Part shown: one piece after another, positions 14,798 to 20,563 of the stretch | Layout: each line of letters opens with the position of its first letter | How positions within the stretch are numbered: position 1 is the first letter of the stretch | NCBI GenBank assembly: GCA_041476545.1 | Contig: JBGOTP010000047.1 | Span: forward strand, 1-20,563 | Source of the DNA: JBGOTP01 sp041476545 | GTDB lineage: Bacteria; Acidobacteriota; Vicinamibacteria; Vicinamibacterales; CAVVIG01 | Length of the DNA stretch: 20,563 nt | Direction of reading: 5' to 3' | Notes under the pieces: model-generated | What the model was told of the DNA's origin: nothing | Seen by the model: only the letters and a program-made list of their open reading frames with translations | Databases searched by the model: none | Translations under genes and position numbers: made by a program

Positions 14798-17700
14798 ATC
14801 ACCTTCCTGGCGACGGGCGGTGCCGGCGCCGCCACCGGCGCATGCAGAGGCGTGTTGACCGCCACGGCCGTGATGCCGTCGGGACTCGCGTCTTTGATGT
14901 ACAGCCAGCCCGCGGGGTGGTAGGCGAGCCGCACGGGCGTCACGACGGGCAGCGTGTCGCTGAGCGTGGAGATCCCGCCATTCGCATCGATGACGCGCAC
15001 TCGGTCGTTCTGCGAGTCCGCGACGTAGATAAGCAACTGCTGCCCTCGTAACACGAGCGCCAGTCCCATCGGCGCCGCCAGGCTGGCCTGTGTCGCCGGG
15101 CCACCGTCACCGTCGGCGCCCTCGGTCCCGTCGCCGGCCACCGTGAAGATGAGCCCGGTCCGGGCGCTGATCCGGCGCACACGGTTGTGGCCGGTGTCTG
15201 CGATGTACAGGTCGCCGTTCGGCGAGAGCGCCAGGCCGCTCGGCCGATCCAAGTGCGCGCGCAGTGCCGGTCCATCGTCACCCACACTAGCGGCATCGGC
15301 CGCGGTACCATCGCCGGCAACGGTCCTGATGAGACCGGTCGCCTGCGCCATCACCCGGATCCGGTTGTTCAGCGTGTCGGCCACGTACAAATCGCCGTTG
15401 GCCGCGAGCGCCACCGCGCCAGGGCCGTTCAGGGTCGCGCTCGAGGCACGGCCGCCGTCTCCCGCGAATCCGCTGCGCCCTGATCCGGCGACGGTGACAA
15501 TCGTTCCTGTTGCGCGTTCGATCCGGCACACGCGGTTATTCCGGGCATCGGCCACGTACAAGTCTCCGTTCGGCGCGAGGGCAATGTCGGCCGCCGCCTC
15601 GAACGGTACCGGGTTGCCGAGGAGCGGGTTGTCAGCGGTTCCGATGTCGGTCGCCGTCAACGCGGCGTCCATCGGCGGCCGCGGGCGCAGCCGCTGGATG
15701 ACGCCCTGCTGTGCGTCGGCAACATAGAGATCACCCGAGACGCCCACGGCCACGCCACCGCTGGCCGCAACTTCCGAGTCGACCGCTGCCGTGGCGGCCA
15801 GTGTCGACGCGGAGCGCATCGCCATCCCTTCACGTGCGATCGACACGACACCAAGACCGGCGATACCGGCAAACATCGCGACAATGACCGCTTGAACGGC
15901 CTCCGCCACGGTGGGCAGACGCGAGCGAACACGCGCGGGCGCGGCGAGCCGCACGGCCAGTGGCAGCATGCCGGCGTCGCTCGTGACACGTTCGAGCGCG
16001 CGATCGAATGCCGCCCGCACGCGCGCGGTCTGCCACTCCGCGCGGGCGACAATCGCGGCAGCCGCCACCACCGCCGCCATGCTCACGATCGGCCAGCGGA
16101 GGGCCAGCGCCGCGCTGGCGGCCATGACCAGCGGAACCGCCAGCGCCAGCTCCTGCACCATGCCCGCAAGGCTGGGGCGAAGGCGCGTGCCTGCCCTGAG
16201 GAGGCAGCGCCCCTCGGCATGCTCCTCGACGAGGACGCTCGCGTGAAGCCACGCCCAGCTGCCGACCGCGAGGCTCACATCGCGGTCTGGACGCCAGCCA
16301 TCGTCCAGGTCCACGACCAGAGCAGGACGCGAGGCACGGAGGACTGCGGCGAGTTCCGCCAGCAGCGTCGGATGCGCCGTCCACGACTCACTCCAGAACG
16401 ATCGTTCGACGGTGCCGCCCAGCAGCAGGAGGACGGAGGCGCGAGCATCGCGCAGGGACGGAACGGTTGTCTCCCACGGTCGCCGTGTCGCGTCCCCGGG
16501 CGCGACGACCTGCGGCATCGACCAGACGCCCCGGATCCGGCCCCTCATTCGCGCGAGCGGCTGAACCAGGTGCAGCCACGCGATCAGGACGTGGTACAGA
16601 AAACGGCTCTGCCTGGGAGAATGCTTCCCGATGGGTGGAAGGCCACGGAGATCGGACCGCCGGGCAAACATCGCACAGCGGACGAGAGTGATCGACCATC
16701 CCAGCAGCCCGGTGGCCAACAGCAACCACCCCGCGCCGTGGGACGGGGTGAACAGACCGAACGCGCCCACCACGACCAACGCCGTGGACGTCACCATCCA
16801 CGCCGGGGAGTGAGGGATCAATTCGATCGACCGCGCGCCAGTGCTGTAGACCGATGGGAACGCCGCAGTACCCCATACGCCCGTATTGACGCGCGAGCGG
16901 GTGAACGAGCGAATGAACGGCAGCGGACTGTAGATCCGCCCGCGCCACAACATCTGGCCCTTGACGAACTTCTCGGGGTGATGGGCGACGAGCCAGGCCT
17001 CGCACTCTCCGTACCCCACCTGCTGACGGTAGAACGCGCGAATCGTCTGGCGGTGGTGATGCCAGACGACGGCCGCGGGCGCGAATCCGATTCGCAGTCC
17101 CTTGGCCTGCAGTCGCCAGCAGACATCGACGTCGTCGCCCGCTCGCAGGTAGACGGGATTGAAGCCGCCGATCGCGAGCAGCGCCTCGCGCCGGAAGGCC
17201 ATGTTGCAGCCGGGCACGTGCTCCGCCACGCGATCGCTGAGCAGGACGTGGACGGGGCCACCCGGCGCGCGCGCCACGCACTGGGCCACCAGAGGATCAT
17301 CCTGCGGCACGACGTTGGGGCCGCCGGCGCCCACGTACTCGCGTGTGAGCAAGGGCTGCACGAGATACGTCAGCCAGTCGGGGTCGACTCTGACATCCGC
17401 GTCGGTGTAGGCAACGATGTCGCCTGTCGCCTCGGCGAGACCGACGTTGCGCGCCGCGCTGAGGCCCCCGTTTGGGATGTCGAGGACGCGTATTCCGGCA
17501 TGACGGCGCGCAATCGCGCCCGTTGCGTCCGATGACCCGTCGTTCACGACGATGATCTCCACGTCGGGATAGGTCAGCGCGGCGAGCGAGCGAAGGCAAT
17601 CGTCGATCGTGTCGGCGGCGTTGTACGCGCAGACGACCACCGATACTTTCGGCCAGCGCTCGCGCTCATCGGGTGCAAACGGCGCATCCGCGAATGCCTT

Positions 17701-18576
17701 CCCGACGGCGGCCAACGCCGGCTTCGGGTGCCGCTCCGCGTCGACGAGTCCAAAAGCCCAGTCCTCGACAGGATGACCGCCGCGCCACCACTCATCGGTC
17801 CACGAGAAGGCCACGGCGCCGCAAGCCCCTTCAGCAAAGGCCGCACGGACGAGCATCGACGTGATGCGCGCCTGACCGTCCAGGCCTTCGCGGACGCTGT
17901 CGGCGCCCGCTTCCGCGAGCAGCAATGGCCTGCACCCGGCGATGTGCTGCAACCGCGCGAGATAGGCGCGCAGATCGGCCTCCCGGTGCAGGTAGACGTT
18001 GAAAGCACACACGTCGAAGCCGTCGACATCGAGAAATTCGGTGGGCGGAAAATTGACGTAGGTGAGCAGGCTCTGAGGCGCCGTGGCCTTGATCTCGTCG
18101 TACAGATCGCGGAGAAACGACTCGACGCGCCGCCGGCCGTGCCAGCGCACGATCGCGGGCGGGATTTCGTTGCCGACCGCGAACAGCAGCGTTGCCGGAT
18201 GCGAAGCCAGCCGGCGCACGGCGGCGACGGCGTCCTGTCTGATCTGGCGGACGAGCTGGGGATCGTCGAGAAAGGCGATGTGCTGCGCCCAGGGAAGGCC
18301 GGTCATCACGCGGAGCCCGTGCCGCGCCGCTTCATCGAGCAGGCTCACGGGGGGCACGGTGTAGGTGCGGACGGTGTTGAACCCGGCGGCGGCCATCAGC
18401 CCGAAGTCCTGGGCGATCCGCGCCGGGGCCGGGAACTGGACGTCGCTGCCTGAGGCATCGGGCGCGAACGTGCCGTAGGTGATCCCCTTGACGAGGAAAC
18501 GCCGATCGCCAAGGGCCAGAAACTTGCCGTCGACCCTGGGGCGCGCAGCGACCTCCGTGTGCGCGGCGTCAGTCAT
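14794..18576 (-). CDS. Glycoside-hydrolase-like / GT2 / six-bladed NHL propeller fusion protein
   Basis: This protein of 1260 residues has at least four parts. Residues 15-300 form a TIM-barrel region like GH2/GH5, with acid/base GNE (E137) and a candidate nucleophile in LLAEAG (E222). Residues 310-580 are a GT2 domain with VSVVVCAYN, VVNDGSSD, YTDADVRVD (DxD 392-394) and GDDVDVCWR. Membrane segments follow near 594-632, 812-845 and 893-912, around an unrecognised segment at about 700-800. Residues 938-1238 are six NHL blades with repeats such as NGDLYVADTLNNRIRV, probably extracytoplasmic, followed by a Pro/Ala-rich tail. The GT2 part probably extends a glycan at the membrane and the propeller may bind it; the role of the hydrolase-like barrel in one chain with a transferase is unclear. 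I use ATG 18574-18576; TTG directly upstream is possible. It heads the operon and its stop overlaps the ABC exporter start (GTGA). Confidence 0.93.
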   Translation of the reverse strand: MTDAAHTEVAARPRVDGKFLALGDRRFLVKGITYGTFAPDASGSDVQFPAPARIAQDFGLMAAAGFNTVRTYTVPPVSLLDEAARHGLRVMTGLPWAQHIAFLDDPQLVRQIRQDAVAAVRRLASHPATLLFAVGNEIPPAIVRWHGRRRVESFLRDLYDEIKATAPQSLLTYVNFPPTEFLDVDGFDVCAFNVYLHREADLRAYLARLQHIAGCRPLLLAEAGADSVREGLDGQARITSMLVRAAFAEGACGAVAFSWTDEWWRGGHPVEDWAFGLVDAERHPKPALAAVGKAFADAPFAPDERERWPKVSVVVCAYNAADTIDDCLRSLAALTYPDVEIIVVNDGSSDATGAIARRHAGIRVLDIPNGGLSAARNVGLAEATGDIVAYTDADVRVDPDWLTYLVQPLLTREYVGAGGPNVVPQDDPLVAQCVARAPGGPVHVLLSDRVAEHVPGCNMAFRREALLAIGGFNPVYLRAGDDVDVCWRLQAKGLRIGFAPAAVVWHHHRQTIRAFYRQQVGYGECEAWLVAHHPEKFVKGQMLWRGRIYSPLPFIRSFTRSRVNTGVWGTAAFPSVYSTGARSIELIPHSPAWMVTSTALVVVGAFGLFTPSHGAGWLLLATGLLGWSITLVRCAMFARRSDLRGLPPIGKHSPRQSRFLYHVLIAWLHLVQPLARMRGRIRGVWSMPQVVAPGDATRRPWETTVPSLRDARASVLLLLGGTVERSFWSESWTAHPTLLAELAAVLRASRPALVVDLDDGWRPDRDVSLAVGSWAWLHASVLVEEHAEGRCLLRAGTRLRPSLAGMVQELALAVPLVMAASAALALRWPIVSMAAVVAAAAIVARAEWQTARVRAAFDRALERVTSDAGMLPLAVRLAAPARVRSRLPTVAEAVQAVIVAMFAGIAGLGVVSIAREGMAMRSASTLAATAAVDSEVAASGGVAVGVSGDLYVADAQQGVIQRLRPRPPMDAALTATDIGTADNPLLGNPVPFEAAADIALAPNGDLYVADARNNRVCRIERATGTIVTVAGSGRSGFAGDGGRASSATLNGPGAVALAANGDLYVADTLNNRIRVMAQATGLIRTVAGDGTAADAASVGDDGPALRAHLDRPSGLALSPNGDLYIADTGHNRVRRISARTGLIFTVAGDGTEGADGDGGPATQASLAAPMGLALVLRGQQLLIYVADSQNDRVRVIDANGGISTLSDTLPVVTPVRLAYHPAGWLYIKDASPDGITAVAVNTPLHAPVAAPAPPVARKVM
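14860..15765 (-). other. NHL beta-propeller region of the fusion protein
   Basis: Six blades of about 40-60 residues repeat the pattern G-x-A-L-A-x-NGDLYVAD-x-x-NNRVR-x-I, with VAGDGT linkers between several of them. At DNA level the blades recur as GTCGCCGTTCGGCG-like and GCCACGTACA-like segments on the plus strand (for example near 15200, 15385 and 15555). The repeats are internal to one reading frame. Six blades can close one propeller. Confidence 0.85.
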
Positions 18577-18641
18577 CAATCCTGCTCAGTGTAATCGTAC
18601 GCCTTTCCGGCTGCCTGCCGACCATCTGACAAGGCGCGAGG

Positions 18642-18655
18642 CGGCCATAAGGCCG
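18642..18655 (-). terminator. Small hairpin just after the glycyl-tRNA synthetase stop
   Basis: CGGCC and GGCCG form a 5-bp GC stem around a TTAT loop, 2 nt past the stop codon. No U-run follows, so it may stabilise the 3' end or act as a weak or factor-dependent terminator. The 81-bp gap it lies in also holds the start region of the fusion-protein operon. Confidence 0.3.
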
Positions 18656-18657
18656 GT

Positions 18658-20115
<1,458 letters not shown>

Positions 20116-20177
20116 GGTGTAGAGAGGATAGTCCGTGTAAGGGAGTGCCTTCAAAGGGCTATAGTTGCCGCCGGTGC

Positions 20178-20505
20178 GATGCAGACTTTTCTACAGGCCG
20201 CCACCCCCGGTTCGCAACCACTAGCGAGGCCAGTCGGCGATATTCCGAACACACCGGGCGTTCACGGCGCGGGCATCGCGACCAAGGCTGGTCATGGCTT
20301 CACGACGAACAGCGGCGACGAGACCGTCACGATGTTCGACCTGAAGACGCTGGCGGCGCTCAGGCAGGTCAAGGTTGGCCCCGGTCTCGACGGCATCATG
20401 TACGACGAGCCCGACGACAAGATCATCCTCACGAATCACAGTCGCCCGATCGGCACGCTCACCGCAATCGATCGACGGCTGCAGTGCGGGCTTCCGCGTC
20501 GCTGA
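20178..20505 (+). pseudogene. Fragment of a YncE/YVTN beta-propeller protein
   Basis: From about 20229 the plus strand encodes VGDIPNTPGVHGAGIATKAG, then GFTTNSGDETVTMFDLKTL and a PGLDGIMYDEPDDKIILTNH stretch ending GTLTAID. This is the recognisable middle of a YncE-like seven-bladed propeller. Full proteins have a signal peptide and about one blade before this motif and several blades after it. Here only about 17 codons precede it back to an ATG at 20178 with no signal peptide, and after GTLTAID the frame runs into unrelated residues and stops at 20503-20505. The other two frames beyond do not clearly resume the family. The gene is truncated at both ends, divergent from the synthetase with 62 bp between starts, and probably non-functional. 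Confidence 0.55.
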
Positions 20506-20563
20506 CCGCGGCTTTGCCGCCGGGGACACCGGTGTTCACCTCGTGCGGCTCGCGAGCGAAATC

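Noticed and set aside
15180..15720. Regularly spaced similar DNA segments suggesting an array
   Set aside because: They are the codons of NHL propeller blades in one reading frame; spacing and sequence vary as expected for protein repeats, not CRISPR.
20130..20175. Promoter for the synthetase gene (TATAGC on the minus strand)
   Set aside because: No acceptable -35 at suitable spacing, and a single six-base match is not evidence in this context.

Overview
The window is high-GC bacterial DNA, densely coding and mostly on the minus strand. It has no rRNA, tRNA, CRISPR array or insertion sequence that I can recognise. My best guess at the source is an uncultured or soil Acidobacteriota of the Vicinamibacteria type. 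This rests on the single-chain (alpha2) glycyl-tRNA synthetase, a REP-like palindrome that translates as RLKPDPTY, and 9-bp tandem repeats encoding Asn-Pro-Val/Ala. I associate these two repeat types with that group from memory; the window does not prove it.

Left end to about 2 kb: the last codons of a plus-strand gene, then on the minus strand a DUF481 outer-membrane protein and a class I methyltransferase, then a 267-bp intergenic stretch holding an 18-bp perfect palindrome and the REP-like element.

2.0-8.5 kb: an unusual pathway island. A minus-strand run encodes a zinc-less MDR dehydrogenase, a divergent 6-pyruvoyl-tetrahydropterin-synthase (PTPS/QueD) homologue, a GT4 glycosyltransferase and a methyltransferase. 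Divergent from it lies a CDP-alcohol phosphatidyltransferase. That gene converges on GTP cyclohydrolase II (ribA), which is divergent from a membrane sulfatase/phosphoglycerol-transferase-like enzyme. The gene set suggests that a GTP-derived pyrimidine or pterin-like unit is reduced, glycosylated, methylated and placed on a lipid or envelope polymer. This is inference: I know of no described pathway with this set.

8.5-18.6 kb: a six-gene minus-strand operon, mostly with 1- or 4-nt stop/start overlaps. In transcription order it encodes a 1260-residue fusion (glycoside-hydrolase-like barrel, GT2 glycosyltransferase, membrane segments, six-bladed NHL propeller), an ABC exporter, a CgeB-like glycosyltransferase, a GT4 glycosyltransferase, a PIG-L deacetylase and a zinc-ribbon methyltransferase. 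It looks like a machine for making and exporting a glycoconjugate. The two distal genes each carry an in-frame 9-bp tandem repeat insertion.

18.6 kb to the right end: glycyl-tRNA synthetase on the minus strand, then a 5'-truncated plus-strand remnant of a YncE/YVTN beta-propeller gene.
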